Below, piece by piece: positions 19,020-27,888 of a stretch of 64,000 nucleotides of DNA (position 1 is the first letter of the stretch; every line of letters starts with the position of its first letter). Both the position numbers and the translations under genes were made by a program. Below the pieces are notes generated by a model. That model was given only the letters and a program-made list of their open reading frames with translations. It ran no database searches and was not told where the DNA came from. Source of the stretch: Maledivibacter sp. (GTDB lineage Bacteria; Bacillota; Clostridia; Peptostreptococcales; Caminicellaceae); assembly GCA_025210375.1 (NCBI GenBank), contig JAOASB010000029.1:124001-188000 (forward strand), read 5' to 3'.

Positions 19020-19535
19020 TTAATTTTCAATACCCTTCCTTGCCATTACTCCTTTGGTATAATAATGTTTTATTTCCTTCATCTCCGTGACTAAATCCGC
19101 AATTTCCACTAGCTGCTGGGGAGCATAGCGGCCTGTGAGAATGATTTCTATATTAGGGGCTCTTTTTTCTAACATTTCTAAAACATCTTCAATGGAGAAT
19201 AATTTAAAATATAGTGCTATATTTATTTCGTCTAGAATAACTACATCATATTCTCCCTTAGAAATAATCCCACTGCACTTTTCAAGCCCACTCTTAGCTG
19301 CGTCTATATCCTCCTGCTCCGGTACTCTATCTATAAAGCAGCTTCTTCCCAGCTGCTCAATCTTGAAATTAGGAAGATACTCTTCGGCTTTTACCTCACT
19401 ATACTTCATACCCTTGACAAACTGTCCCATATAAACCTTTTTTCCTGCACATGCTGCCCTCAATGCCAATCCCAATGCAGCAGTTGTTTTTCCTTTACCA
19501 TTACCTGTATATATATGTATATATCCTTTTTCCAT
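19020..19535 (-). CDS. cobO: cob(I)alamin adenosyltransferase (CobO/BtuR family)
   Basis: 171 residues. The P-loop GNGKGKTTAALGLALRA (about residues 11-27) is that of the CobA/CobO/BtuR ATP:corrinoid adenosyltransferases, and DVVILDEINIALYF is the Walker-B-like motif. It makes adenosylcobalamin from reduced corrinoids. It is monocistronic and not beside other cobalamin genes, suggesting corrinoid salvage or maintenance for B12-dependent enzymes encoded elsewhere. No cobalamin riboswitch was seen in the 160 bases upstream. Confidence 0.94.
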   Translation of the reverse strand: MEKGYIHIYTGNGKGKTTAALGLALRAACAGKKVYMGQFVKGMKYSEVKAEEYLPNFKIEQLGRSCFIDRVPEQEDIDAAKSGLEKCSGIISKGEYDVVILDEINIALYFKLFSIEDVLEMLEKRAPNIEIILTGRYAPQQLVEIADLVTEMKEIKHYYTKGVMARKGIEN

Positions 19536-19694
19536 ATTAACCCTCCCAACTATATATATATCATTATTATTATTTTTCTATATTATTATTATAATTCCTT
19601 CTATATATGTTTATCTTTTATAACATGTTATTTTACAAAAAAAAACCGTCTATTTCCCGGGAAATCCGCAGAAAATGACGATTTTTATTATATC

Positions 19695-20615
19695 CTAATC
19701 TAATTTTGACAATTCTAAGGCTAGTTTCGCCCCAACCCGTGCATTATTATACACAAGCTGTATATTTGATTCAAGACTTTTTCCAGATGTGATATTTTTT
19801 ATTTTAGAGAGTAGAAATGGAGTAGTTTCCTTACCCTTTATCCCAAGTTTTTCTGCTTCTTCAAGGGCATTTTCAATAGCTTTATTAATAGTATCATAAT
19901 CCATTTCATATTCCTCTGGGATCGGATTACCTATAACAAATCCTCCCTTTAGGTTCAAGTCCCATTTTGCTTTAAGGGCAGCTGCCAATTCCATTGGAGA
20001 GTCCACCCTATAGTCTACACTAAACCCACTTCTTTTAGTGTAAAAGGCTGGAAATTCTTCAGTACCAAACCCAACTACAGGAACTCCGTGGGTTTCAAGA
20101 TATTCCAACGTCAATCCTATGTCTAGTATAGACTTTGCTCCTGCACATACAACTGCTACATCGGTGTTGGCAAGTTCTTCAAGGTCGGCAGAAACATCAA
20201 AGGTCTTTTCAGCACCCCTATGAACTCCTCCAATACCCCCTGTCACAAAAACCTTTATTCCCGCTAAACCAGCTGCTATCATGGTTCCAGCTACGGTTGT
20301 AGCTCCATCAAGTTTTTTGGAGATAACAAAGGGAATGTCCCTTCTACTAACCTTGGCTACATTCTTACTTTTTGCCATGTGTTCTATTTCTTCTCTGCTT
20401 AATCCAACCTTTATTTTCCCATCCATGATTCCTATTGTAGCTGGAACCCCTCCATTTTCCCTAATTATTTCTTCTACTTTTAAAGCCGTTTCTACATTTT
20501 GTGGATATGGCATGCCATGGGAAATAATAGTTGATTCTAGGGCCACAACGGGTTTATTTTCTTTTAAAGCTTTATCCACCTCTGGATGTATCTCTAAATA
20601 TTTTTTAAGCATCAT
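19695..20615 (-). CDS. psuG: pseudouridine-5'-phosphate glycosidase
   Basis: 306 residues, full-length PsuG (YeiN/IndA). [17 protein letters not shown] near the N-terminus, [19 protein letters not shown], and the [14 protein letters not shown] segment carry the family's active-site residues, including the catalytic Lys in the first third. It splits pseudouridine 5'-phosphate to uracil and ribose 5-phosphate, completing pseudouridine salvage with the kinase encoded upstream. A long perfect hairpin lies between the two genes. Confidence 0.96.
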   Translation of the reverse strand: MMLKKYLEIHPEVDKALKENKPVVALESTIISHGMPYPQNVETALKVEEIIRENGGVPATIGIMDGKIKVGLSREEIEHMAKSKNVAKVSRRDIPFVISKKLDGATTVAGTMIAAGLAGIKVFVTGGIGGVHRGAEKTFDVSADLEELANTDVAVVCAGAKSILDIGLTLEYLETHGVPVVGFGTEEFPAFYTKRSGFSVDYRVDSPMELAAALKAKWDLNLKGGFVIGNPIPEEYEMDYDTINKAIENALEEAEKLGIKGKETTPFLLSKIKNITSGKSLESNIQLVYNNARVGAKLALELSKLD

Positions 20616-20633
20616 TTCATCTCCTCACTTATC

Positions 20634-20678
20634 CCAGATTATTCATAGGGATTTTCAAACTCCCTATGAATAATCTGG
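20634..20678 (-). repeat. 18-bp perfect inverted repeat between psuK and psuG
   Basis: CCAGATTATTCATAGGGA (20634-20651) and TCCCTATGAATAATCTGG (20661-20678) are perfect complements around a nine-base loop. One arm includes the last codons and stop of the kinase gene; the other ends about 12 bases before the psuG ribosome site GAGGAG. There is no T-run, so an RNA-processing or stabilising hairpin is more likely than a terminator. Confidence 0.85.
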
Positions 20679-21764
20679 AATCATCATCTCTTTTATTTTT
20701 TTTATGGATATGTTTGGATTTATGGTATTTTCATGACTCAGTGCAATTATTGACGCAGCCATGGCAAAGCTAGCACTATCATATATCTTAAAATCATTAA
20801 GATAGCTGTATACAAGTCCTGCAATAAATGCATCCCCTGCTCCCGTTGCATTAATCATTTTAATTTTTTGTGGTGGAAGATATCCTGTATTCTCCCTGTC
20901 ACCATAGTATACTCCATCCTTCCCCAAACTAATAAATACTCTTTTAACTCCTGAATCCAAAAAATATTTTATGGCCTTTTCTACATCTCCATTGTTATTA
21001 ATCTTTATGCCAGTTAATTCTTCAGCTTCAATTCTATTTGGCTTTATGGTATGAAATGCTCCAATAAAATCCTTTACTTTTCTTCCCTTTACAGTGGATA
21101 CTGTATCTAAGAAAAAATCTACTTCCTTAAAGTTTGTAACTAAATATTCTATAACTTCCTTCTTAATATTTGTATCAACGACTACGCATCTAGAATTTTT
21201 AACAACATATGATTTTTTTCTAATAAAATCGATATTTATTTCGTCAATAATATCCATATGGGATATGGCAACCTTCATATCTCCATTTTCATCTAATACC
21301 GACAAATATGTTGAAGAAGGCATGTTTTTCATTGTCAGGGAATTCTCCATATCAACTCCCGACAGCTTGCACTCATCTAATATCTTTCTACCGTACAAAT
21401 CATCGCCTATAGCGGTTATAAGCTTTGTAGATATATCCATCTTTGCAAGGTTTTCAGATATATTTCTACCTACCCCACCAAGGGAAATCTTGACTTTACC
21501 AGGATTTGAATCTCCCATATTAAGTACACCAGTAGGAAACCCTACTAAGTCAATATTTGCTCCTCCAATGACTGTAACATAATCCTTTTCCTTTAATATA
21601 TATCCTTTTCCCTTAATATAACCTTTTTTCATAAGATTTGTTATATGGACAGCTACAGAGGAACGAGCAATCCCTAAGGTATCAGCAATCTCTTGTTGAG
21701 AAACCATCGGATTATTACCTATTAAATTTAATATCTCCTTTTCTCTACTGGTCAAATTACTCAC
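20664..21764 (-). CDS. psuK: PfkB-family carbohydrate kinase with N-terminal winged helix, probable pseudouridine kinase
   Basis: 366 residues. Residues about 3-60 form a winged helix-turn-helix (LTSREKEILNLI...SQQEIADTLGIARSSVAVHI), and about 62-360 form a PfkB kinase. The kinase has the N-terminal motif GGVGRNISENL and the C-terminal ATP/catalytic motif NATGAGDAFIAGLVYSYL (Asp is the base). Pairing with psuG makes pseudouridine the likely substrate. The fused DNA-binding domain suggests the kinase may regulate its own operon. Such HTH-PfkB fusions are common in Firmicutes. Confidence 0.88.
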   Translation of the reverse strand: MSNLTSREKEILNLIGNNPMVSQQEIADTLGIARSSVAVHITNLMKKGYIKGKGYILKEKDYVTVIGGANIDLVGFPTGVLNMGDSNPGKVKISLGGVGRNISENLAKMDISTKLITAIGDDLYGRKILDECKLSGVDMENSLTMKNMPSSTYLSVLDENGDMKVAISHMDIIDEINIDFIRKKSYVVKNSRCVVVDTNIKKEVIEYLVTNFKEVDFFLDTVSTVKGRKVKDFIGAFHTIKPNRIEAEELTGIKINNNGDVEKAIKYFLDSGVKRVFISLGKDGVYYGDRENTGYLPPQKIKMINATGAGDAFIAGLVYSYLNDFKIYDSASFAMAASIIALSHENTINPNISIKKIKEMMIPDYS

Positions 21765-21807
21765 CTATCTCCAATTAAACTTTTGTTTATATTCTAAACC
21801 TATGTTT

Positions 21808-21836
21808 ATAATACTATTATTTTATCATTCCGTCAA
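21808..21836 (-). promoter_or_regulatory. promoter of psuK-psuG
   Basis: On the minus strand TTGACG (21836-21831), a 17-base spacer and TATTAT (21813-21808) form a good housekeeping promoter about 45 bases before the kinase ATG. Between it and the gene, GTTTAGAATATAAAC is an imperfect palindrome that could be the operator of the HTH-fused kinase (inference). Confidence 0.6.
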
Positions 21837-21866
21837 GCCCCAAAATATTTCTACTCATATCCCCAT

Positions 21867-22139
21867 TCATTTAGTTCTTTCTTCTATTTCCTTAAGCCTT
21901 TTCTTTAATTCATTGATCTCTTTTTCAAGCCAAAGATTCTCAAACTCCACTTGAAATACAGCTAGAAAGAGAAAAGTCATGATCAATTGACTAAAGGTCA
22001 CAGCAGGCTTACCATCTACAAAGCTATACAGAAGAAATAATCCTCCTAATATAATAAAGGGCAATCCCAACTTTTTAATCACAACAAGCAGTTCTATTAT
22101 TCCCTCTTTAGTTAATCTATTAAACCTTTTATAATTCAT
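21867..22139 (-). CDS. small membrane protein with C-terminal coiled coil, unknown function
   Basis: 90 residues. Two hydrophobic segments (about residues 24-42 and 49-64) are followed by a charged helix (WLEKEINELKKRLKEIEERTK) that looks like a coiled coil. GGGGAGGGAATATA precedes the ATG. It follows the riboswitch-controlled operon by 141 bases, after a probable terminator, so it is likely separate from it. No family recognised. Confidence 0.65.
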   Translation of the reverse strand: MNYKRFNRLTKEGIIELLVVIKKLGLPFIILGGLFLLYSFVDGKPAVTFSQLIMTFLFLAVFQVEFENLWLEKEINELKKRLKEIEERTK

Positions 22140-22221
22140 TATATTCCCTCCCCAAGTACATTATTGATTCTATAAAATTCTGAAAATTCCTCTTTCAACA
22201 ATAGGAATACTATAAAGTTGC

Positions 22222-22272
22222 AAAAAATAAAATATCGTCGACCTTATATGGATATTCCTAACATAGGTCAAC
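22222..22272 (-). terminator. probable terminator of the Moco-riboswitch operon
   Basis: On the minus strand GTTGACCTAT (22272-22263) can pair with ATAAGGTCGAC (22247-22237), and GATATTTTATTTTTT follows. The stem has minor mismatches. Confidence 0.6.
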
Positions 22273-22280
22273 AACATTTA

Positions 22281-23009
22281 TTAAAACAATCTTTTAATAA
22301 TCCCATCGGGTATTTTGATTTTCCTTCTCTTTTGTATTTCAATAAATTCCTTATTTATTTCTTTTTTTAGTAATTCACTATTATATCCAAACTCTTTAGT
22401 CAATATTTCTATGGCCTGCTTTGCGGCTTTAACCTTCCACCTAGTAAGGGAAGGAAAATATGTTAATAGAAAAGCACAAAACCTGCCTCCATCCCTTTCC
22501 TTATATGCTCCATAGTGACAATCCTCTAAATCTATTCCATAGATTTTATCACTGACAATGAAATTCCTAAAATTTATATCTTCAAAAATATATCCTTTTC
22601 CTATAGTTTCCTTTGTGAGACTATAGAATTTTTGAAGCCATGTAAATAATTCAAAAAAGGCTTCATAGTTTTTTTCATTACCTATATTTTCACCTTGATT
22701 ATTTTCCAAATCAACAAGTGTATCTAAGAAAGTATCCCCGTCTATATATTCCAATAGTATATAATCAGCACCTTCAAAATAAATTTTCGGAACACTTAAG
22801 CCATTTTCAAGAGATACCCTCAAAAGAAAGGTTTCCTTTGATTTATTTTCATTAGAATTAATATATTTCTTTAACACACTAGGTATCACCAGTCCATTTG
22901 ATTTCCTTAGTTCTACTAGATACACTTCATTTTTTCTACTTTGAAATTTCCTTTTTATTATATATGAATCTATATCCTTAGGCATAATAATCTCATCTTT
23001 ACTTAGCAT
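22281..23009 (-). CDS. kinase-fold protein with altered catalytic loop, last gene of the Moco-riboswitch operon
   Basis: 242 residues with the layout of a small protein-kinase/RIO/Kdo-kinase-like fold. A lysine follows a strand near residue 47 (PSVLKKYI), the hinge-like motif is YILLEYIDGDTF (about 82-93), a loop FEDINFRNFIV (about 142-152) is in place of HxDxxxxN, and GIDLEDC stands for the DFG region. The usual HGD is replaced by FED, so activity is uncertain. It overlaps mobB by 11 bases, linking it to molybdenum/tungsten cofactor metabolism. No characterised homologue comes to mind. Confidence 0.7.
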   Translation of the reverse strand: MLSKDEIIMPKDIDSYIIKRKFQSRKNEVYLVELRKSNGLVIPSVLKKYINSNENKSKETFLLRVSLENGLSVPKIYFEGADYILLEYIDGDTFLDTLVDLENNQGENIGNEKNYEAFFELFTWLQKFYSLTKETIGKGYIFEDINFRNFIVSDKIYGIDLEDCHYGAYKERDGGRFCAFLLTYFPSLTRWKVKAAKQAIEILTKEFGYNSELLKKEINKEFIEIQKRRKIKIPDGIIKRLF

Positions 23010-23757
23010 CTTCCTTACCTATTTCAATCCTAATTTTTGAGCCTCTCTCATAGCCATCAAGCTCACTAACTATTCCCTGTATAGTATTTGATAGTATGCT
23101 TTGCACAAAGGGTACAATATCAATTTTTTTATCATTAATAAATAGGCTCACATTGCTTTCTGACAGTATACAATCGCTTCGCTTTGCTTCCCCTTTAAGA
23201 ATCTTAATACCTAGGGTTCTACAATCATAACCACAAGCACTACAACATTTAGACTCAAAATCGGGAAGCTTGACAAATACTTTTTCCTCAATCGTATCAA
23301 CCAATTCATCCAGATTGTCCAAACTATTTATTACGGGTATACCCTTGTAGGAATCAATATCATTGGAAATTCTACCTGATATAGCAAAAACACTTTCATC
23401 TAATTTTTCCTCTATTTCATCTATGCTTTTTGCAGTAAGAATTTTGGGTAAATTATAGTCAGTAACTCCTTCTAATACCACATATTCCTGATCATAAAAG
23501 CTCAGCATCTTTTCTACAGAAATTTTCTTTGGGAAAAGAACATCGGTTTCAAAATATCCTCTAGCTGTTACAAGCTCTGCTCCAGCCATCCTATGCCTAT
23601 ATGTGTTACTGCCTACCATATCTATGGCAAAGTCTTCGTAGTGTATTTCCTTTACCGACCCAACTGAATATTTTCTCATTTTTAATTCCCTAATTATATT
23701 TTCTATAGTAGTTGTTTTCCCAGAACCTGTAAATCCAAACACTGAAAATACTTTCAT
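22999..23757 (-). CDS. mobB: MobB-like GTP-binding protein with C-terminal iron-sulfur extension
   Basis: 252 residues. The P-loop GFTGSGKTTTIENII (about residues 8-22) and the KEIHYEDFAIDMVGSNTYRHRMAGAELV segment are typical of MobB, which helps MobA attach GMP to molybdopterin. The core (about 1-165) is followed by CCSACGYDCRTLG (about 170-182). Further on comes a Cys in the SDCIL segment, enough cysteines for a 4Fe-4S cluster, and a tail with FINDKKIDIVPFVQSILSNT. No mobA or moa gene is next to it. It lies between EcfT and the kinase-like gene in the riboswitch operon. Confidence 0.88.
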   Translation of the reverse strand: MKVFSVFGFTGSGKTTTIENIIRELKMRKYSVGSVKEIHYEDFAIDMVGSNTYRHRMAGAELVTARGYFETDVLFPKKISVEKMLSFYDQEYVVLEGVTDYNLPKILTAKSIDEIEEKLDESVFAISGRISNDIDSYKGIPVINSLDNLDELVDTIEEKVFVKLPDFESKCCSACGYDCRTLGIKILKGEAKRSDCILSESNVSLFINDKKIDIVPFVQSILSNTIQGIVSELDGYERGSKIRIEIGKEDAK

Positions 23758-23785
23758 CTTTTCATCCCCTTTTTTACTTTTGCCT

Positions 23786-24529
23786 TTATAGGGTCACATA
23801 TAAATAAGCTATAAAGGCCGATGTCATTATACTGGCTATGGATATTAAGTAATCCCTTTTATTCATCTTTAGTCTTATATAGCTGGTTCTTTTATTAAAA
23901 GCTCGAAAACCCCTACATTCCATAGCTATAGAAAGCTTCTTAGATTTTACAATTGCTCCTGCAACTACAGGTATAAATATATGGGAATAGAGTTTTATTT
24001 TTTCATTTATTGATAGCTTATCCATATCTATTCCTCTAAGTTGAATTGCTATAAGGGTATCTTCAAGTTCTTCCCTTAGTAAGGGTAAAAACCGTATGGC
24101 TATGGATACCATAAAGGCAATTTCATAGGGTATCTTCCACTCAACAAGACCTTGAAGTATCTCCCGGGATGTAGAAGTCATGAGTATAGCTGCAGATATC
24201 AATATAATGGATATTCGAAGAAGAAATTCTAAGGCCCTAAAGATTCCCATATCCGTCAATAAAGTAAATCTTCCTAGGGCTAGTATTGGAGTCCCACCCT
24301 TTATAAATAAACTTTGAATAATGATCATAGCAATGAATACACCTAAAATTTTTCTTAATTTCTTAAATACTATAAAAACCTCACTCTTTAAAATCTGGCT
24401 GACCACAAGGGATATTCCAAATATCAATATTAGATACTTCAAGTCCCCTATAAGCACGGATAACGATGATATGGATATGACAATGATTAACTTAGTTCTG
24501 GGATCCAGTAGTTTATCTTCCATCATCAA
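23786..24529 (-). CDS. ecfT: ECF transporter transmembrane component EcfT
   Basis: 247 residues. LDPRTKLIIVI at the N-terminus is the EcfT hallmark. Several helices follow, and the cytoplasmic coupling region carries the two Ala-Arg-Gly-type motifs (IAIQLRGIDMD and AMECRGFRAF) that contact the two ATPases. Its start overlaps the end of the ATPase gene upstream by 17 bases. It couples ATP hydrolysis to the S-component, most simply the one at 27889-28443 in the same operon. Confidence 0.93.
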   Translation of the reverse strand: MMMEDKLLDPRTKLIIVISISSLSVLIGDLKYLILIFGISLVVSQILKSEVFIVFKKLRKILGVFIAMIIIQSLFIKGGTPILALGRFTLLTDMGIFRALEFLLRISIILISAAILMTSTSREILQGLVEWKIPYEIAFMVSIAIRFLPLLREELEDTLIAIQLRGIDMDKLSINEKIKLYSHIFIPVVAGAIVKSKKLSIAMECRGFRAFNKRTSYIRLKMNKRDYLISIASIMTSAFIAYLYVTL

Positions 24530-25175
24530 TTATTTCACCTCTTGCCATTTCAATTCTTCGTGTGGCATGTGATTTTACAAAATCAAAATCATGGCTAATG
24601 ATTATCATACCTACTCCATCACCTATAAGCTCCATAAGATATTTAGAAAGCTTTTCCTTTCTAATTTTATCTAGTCCAGTTGTAGGCTCATCAAGTATCA
24701 AAAATTTAGGTTTATTCATAAGTATTGCTGCCAAAGCTAATCTTTGCTTTTCACCATAACTCAAATTAAAGGTAACATCATGTCTTTTCGGGCTTAGATC
24801 AAAGAAATCCAAAAGTTTTTCCATTTTATCATAGGACTGATGGATGTCTCTTCCCTTAAGCTTATCCACAAATAGCAGCTCTTCAGTGACTGTTGAGGTA
24901 AAAAGCTGACGGCTAGGATTTTGAAACAAATATCCTATTTTATTGCCAATTTGTCCTAGATTTAATTTTCTTGTGTTATTGCCACAAATAAAAACATCTC
25001 CATCCATGGGTTTTAATATTCCTGCCAACAACTTCCCTAGAGTCGTCTTTCCTCCTCCATTGTGTCCAGTTATAGCTGTAATATCCTCTTTAAATATATT
25101 TAAGGAAATGTCGTTAATAACTTTTTTTCTTCTTGGATATCCGAAGACAATATTCTTTGCATCAATATAAGTCAT
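24513..25175 (-). CDS. ecfA: ECF transporter ATP-binding protein (second EcfA)
   Basis: 220 residues. Walker A GHNGGGKTTLGKLLAG, a Q-loop in YLFQNPSRQLFT, signature LSYGEKQRLALAAIL, Walker B FLILDEPTTGLD and H-loop SHDFDF are all intact. FQNPSRQLF is characteristic of ECF ATPases. It pairs with the other EcfA encoded directly upstream (three-base gap). It is a little shorter than usual EcfA proteins. Confidence 0.93.
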   Translation of the reverse strand: MTYIDAKNIVFGYPRRKKVINDISLNIFKEDITAITGHNGGGKTTLGKLLAGILKPMDGDVFICGNNTRKLNLGQIGNKIGYLFQNPSRQLFTSTVTEELLFVDKLKGRDIHQSYDKMEKLLDFFDLSPKRHDVTFNLSYGEKQRLALAAILMNKPKFLILDEPTTGLDKIRKEKLSKYLMELIGDGVGMIIISHDFDFVKSHATRRIEMARGEIIDDGR

Positions 25176-25178
25176 CTA

Positions 25179-25865
25179 CTACAATTCTCCTTTAAATTCA
25201 TTTAATTTTCCGTTTTTTAATAAAATCACTCTATCTGCCACATCTAGGTTATTAAAATCATGTTCTATCATTACTATGGTTTTTCCATCATCCTTCAATC
25301 TTCTTATAACCCTTTTTATTATTCCTTTTCCCCTATCATCTATTTGTGCCATGGCTTCATCGAAAACTAAAATATTGGGTTCTAGGCTCAATACTCCTGC
25401 AAGGGCGATGAGTTGCTTCTCTCCTCCTGAAAGATTATTAGGATTATGGTACCTATATTTCTCCATTCCCGTAAGCTTTAGAACCTCATCAATCCTTACT
25501 GCAATCTCTTCCCTTGGAATACAGAGATTCTCTGGCCCAAAGGCAATCTCATCCTCAACAGTGGGAGAAAACAATTGGGTATCAGGGTCTTGAAAAACTA
25601 CACCAATTATGGTTGCAAGCTTTGCCATATTCATATCCCTAACATTTTCTCCAAAAATTTTAACATTCCCCTGTAGATTCCCTTTGAATGTATTTGGAAT
25701 GATACCGTTTAATGTGTAGCATAATGTGCTTTTACCATTGCCACTTAATCCCACTATAGCTAGAACTTCTCCCCTTTGTATATTAAGATTAATGCCATTA
25801 AGTATGTAGTCACTTTGTCCCTTATATTTAAAGTAAAGATTATCTATTTCAATAGCGGGTATCAC
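25179..25865 (-). CDS. ecfA: ECF transporter ATP-binding protein (first EcfA)
   Basis: 228 residues. Walker A GLSGNGKSTLCYTLNG, Q-loop region VFQDPDTQLFSPTVEDEIAFGPEN (the ECF-type signature), LSGGEKQLIALAGVL, and Walker B NILVFDEAMAQID, where DEAMAQID differs from the usual DEPTSGLD but keeps the catalytic Asp-Glu. The start is GTG in TAAGTG, overlapping the stop of the upstream gene. Confidence 0.93.
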   Translation of the reverse strand: MIPAIEIDNLYFKYKGQSDYILNGINLNIQRGEVLAIVGLSGNGKSTLCYTLNGIIPNTFKGNLQGNVKIFGENVRDMNMAKLATIIGVVFQDPDTQLFSPTVEDEIAFGPENLCIPREEIAVRIDEVLKLTGMEKYRYHNPNNLSGGEKQLIALAGVLSLEPNILVFDEAMAQIDDRGKGIIKRVIRRLKDDGKTIVMIEHDFNNLDVADRVILLKNGKLNEFKGEL

Positions 25866-26377
25866 TTAACATCTGCCTCCACTGCAAACTTGCACCAATG
25901 TTGACTAATTTTATCCTTGCTTATAATCATTTGATAGGGTCCCTTTCCACCATCTTCCCTATTCCCTATGGATTTACCTTCTCTCATATAAGCTAAATAC
26001 ACATTATCGTCCTCAAGTATTTTATCAATTTCAACTGCAACCGTATAACCATCAATAGCTGTTACAACCAAAGTAGATTTTTCCTTAATGTCTACACCAT
26101 ACTTTTCAAATAAGTTCTTAAGTGGAACCCCAGTATAAGTATAACGGATAGGCTCTTTTCCATTTGTCTTAAGATTTGCACTGAATTCCGTTTCTCCAAG
26201 TGTTCTTATTTCCTTCATATTTAGTTTTGCTATCTCCTTACCATTTTCCTTAATAACAAACTCAGCGTTTTCCTGCAATTCCTTTTTAACTTCTACGGTT
26301 TTTAGATTCATATATGCTGTACTGCCAACTATTACAGCTAAAATTATAATTACCAAGGTTATTTTTCTATTCATCAT
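25862..26377 (-). CDS. membrane-anchored sulfite-oxidase-fold domain protein
   Basis: 171 residues: an N-terminal signal anchor (about residues 5-25), then one domain resembling the oxidoreductase molybdopterin-binding (SUOX/YedY) fold. Marks are YTYTGVPLKNLFEKYGV (about 80-96), VVTAIDGYTVAVEI and, near the end, GKGPYQMIISKDKISQHWCKFAVEADV. True SUOX enzymes have a Cys ligand to molybdenum before the G-V-P-L motif; here that stretch (FSANLKTNGKEPIRY) has none. I infer a cofactor- or pterin-binding role rather than catalysis. It overlaps its neighbours on both sides. Confidence 0.72.
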   Translation of the reverse strand: MMNRKITLVIIILAVIVGSTAYMNLKTVEVKKELQENAEFVIKENGKEIAKLNMKEIRTLGETEFSANLKTNGKEPIRYTYTGVPLKNLFEKYGVDIKEKSTLVVTAIDGYTVAVEIDKILEDDNVYLAYMREGKSIGNREDGGKGPYQMIISKDKISQHWCKFAVEADVK

Positions 26378-27876
26378 TCCCCGCCTCCCTCAAGATCAAA
26401 ATAAGGTACAGTCATATCTTCATATCTGAACATTCCATGGGTTCCTCCCTTGGGTGTGGAGTGCATTCCATGGTCAGAGGTTATTATTATCCTCCCATTC
26501 CACCTAGTAGATAATTCTCTCACATATTCATCAACTATTTTTAGGGTATCCATTGTTTCCTTTGCAAAGTCCCCCTTTTCATGGCCCATATCGTCTATAC
26601 TGTGAAAATGAACTAATGCTAAATCAAGCTCTTCCTTCAATTCCTTTAATGAAGTCTCAAATACTTCGTCGTCCTTTGTTCCGTTTTTATTTCTATCGAT
26701 ATTTAAAATTGGTTCTATTTCCGTATTTAAAATCTTTATATCCGCTTCAATAAGTACTGCTTTCTTATCCTTCTTCTGTGCAAACCCGAATATGGATTCT
26801 GTTTTCAGCTCCTTATACTTTCTATCATATACTCCATTTATATTTGGAGGTTGTCCAGTGATCATTGCGGCAAACCCTGCATTTGTAACTGGCTTAAATA
26901 CCGTTGTTGCCATCTTAGGCTTCTCTAGGCTTCCCATAAAGGGGATGTAGCCCTTTGATAAAGCATATTCATATTGATGGTACCCAAAACCGTCTAAGAA
27001 AAGTATTAAAACCTTTTCCCCATTTTCAATATAATGTAGGGCATCATAATAGGTATTCATTATACTATCCGCTGGTATCTCAGTCATGATACCCTTTATG
27101 CCATGAATTTGTTTTCTATTATCTGGATCAATATAATGAATCCTATTACCAATTAATTCAAGGTATCCTTCACTATCAATCCTTTCATAAGCACCGTTTT
27201 CTCCCATCATTAAAAATGGCCCCTCATTTGAATTGACAATTTCTTTTATTGGAAGCAGTTTTTTCTGCTTATATAGTCTTACATCATATTCTCTTCCGCC
27301 TTCGGCTTTAGTTGACTTGCCATCAAAGTATGGATATAAAGTAAGCTCTTTAAGATATAACTGTCCCGGAGTAATATTTATAAGATTTTCTCTTGTGGTA
27401 ATGACATTGAACCCATAATCCCAAGAATTATCCTTTGAAACAACTACTATTTCTTTCATTCCCTTTATTCTACTGTTAATTGGATGATTTTCTGTTATAG
27501 ATTCCCAACCATTTTTATCAGAAAACTTCAGGTAACAATCATCCATATTTTTACTTGCTATTTGGGCAAATAAACCATCCTCACCCACCAAAAGTATATC
27601 GTAGCTTTTAGCAGCAGGCTTTGCCATATATATAAGCTCCTTAAGGGGAATAAGCCTTTGATTTAAAGCCTCTTCCTTTGCCCCTGTGGATTTGAAATCC
27701 GCTACTGAAACCACCTCGTTTACATCCCCTATTACGGCAAGCCCAGGAATATATGTAGATACTTCTTCTAAGCTAGGTGTTGTCATTCTTCCAATTAAAG
27801 CCCCTAATATCAAGGAAGCCGCACCTATGATTAGCAGCATCGTAAAAGGAATAGATGGTTTTAAATTTTTATTCAT
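26374..27876 (-). CDS. membrane-anchored nucleotide pyrophosphatase/phosphodiesterase fused to SUOX-like domains
   Basis: 500 residues. One N-terminal helix (about 12-30). Residues about 45-270 appear to hold two degenerate SUOX-like repeats (LIPLKELIYMAKPAAKSYDILLVGEDG and a second around LLPIKEIVNSNEGPFLMMGENG, ending GIKGIMTEIP). Residues about 285-500 are an alkaline-phosphatase-superfamily type I phosphodiesterase: LFLDGFG (metal Asp), PVTNAGFAAMITG (Thr nucleophile), HFHSIDDMGHEKG and ITSDHGMH...GGTHGM (metal ligands). It faces outward. Such enzymes cleave nucleotide pyrophosphate bonds, so a dinucleotide cofactor is a candidate substrate (inference). Confidence 0.82.
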   Translation of the reverse strand: MNKNLKPSIPFTMLLIIGAASLILGALIGRMTTPSLEEVSTYIPGLAVIGDVNEVVSVADFKSTGAKEEALNQRLIPLKELIYMAKPAAKSYDILLVGEDGLFAQIASKNMDDCYLKFSDKNGWESITENHPINSRIKGMKEIVVVSKDNSWDYGFNVITTRENLINITPGQLYLKELTLYPYFDGKSTKAEGGREYDVRLYKQKKLLPIKEIVNSNEGPFLMMGENGAYERIDSEGYLELIGNRIHYIDPDNRKQIHGIKGIMTEIPADSIMNTYYDALHYIENGEKVLILFLDGFGYHQYEYALSKGYIPFMGSLEKPKMATTVFKPVTNAGFAAMITGQPPNINGVYDRKYKELKTESIFGFAQKKDKKAVLIEADIKILNTEIEPILNIDRNKNGTKDDEVFETSLKELKEELDLALVHFHSIDDMGHEKGDFAKETMDTLKIVDEYVRELSTRWNGRIIITSDHGMHSTPKGGTHGMFRYEDMTVPYFDLEGGGE

Positions 27877-27888
27877 GGGTCTACCTCC

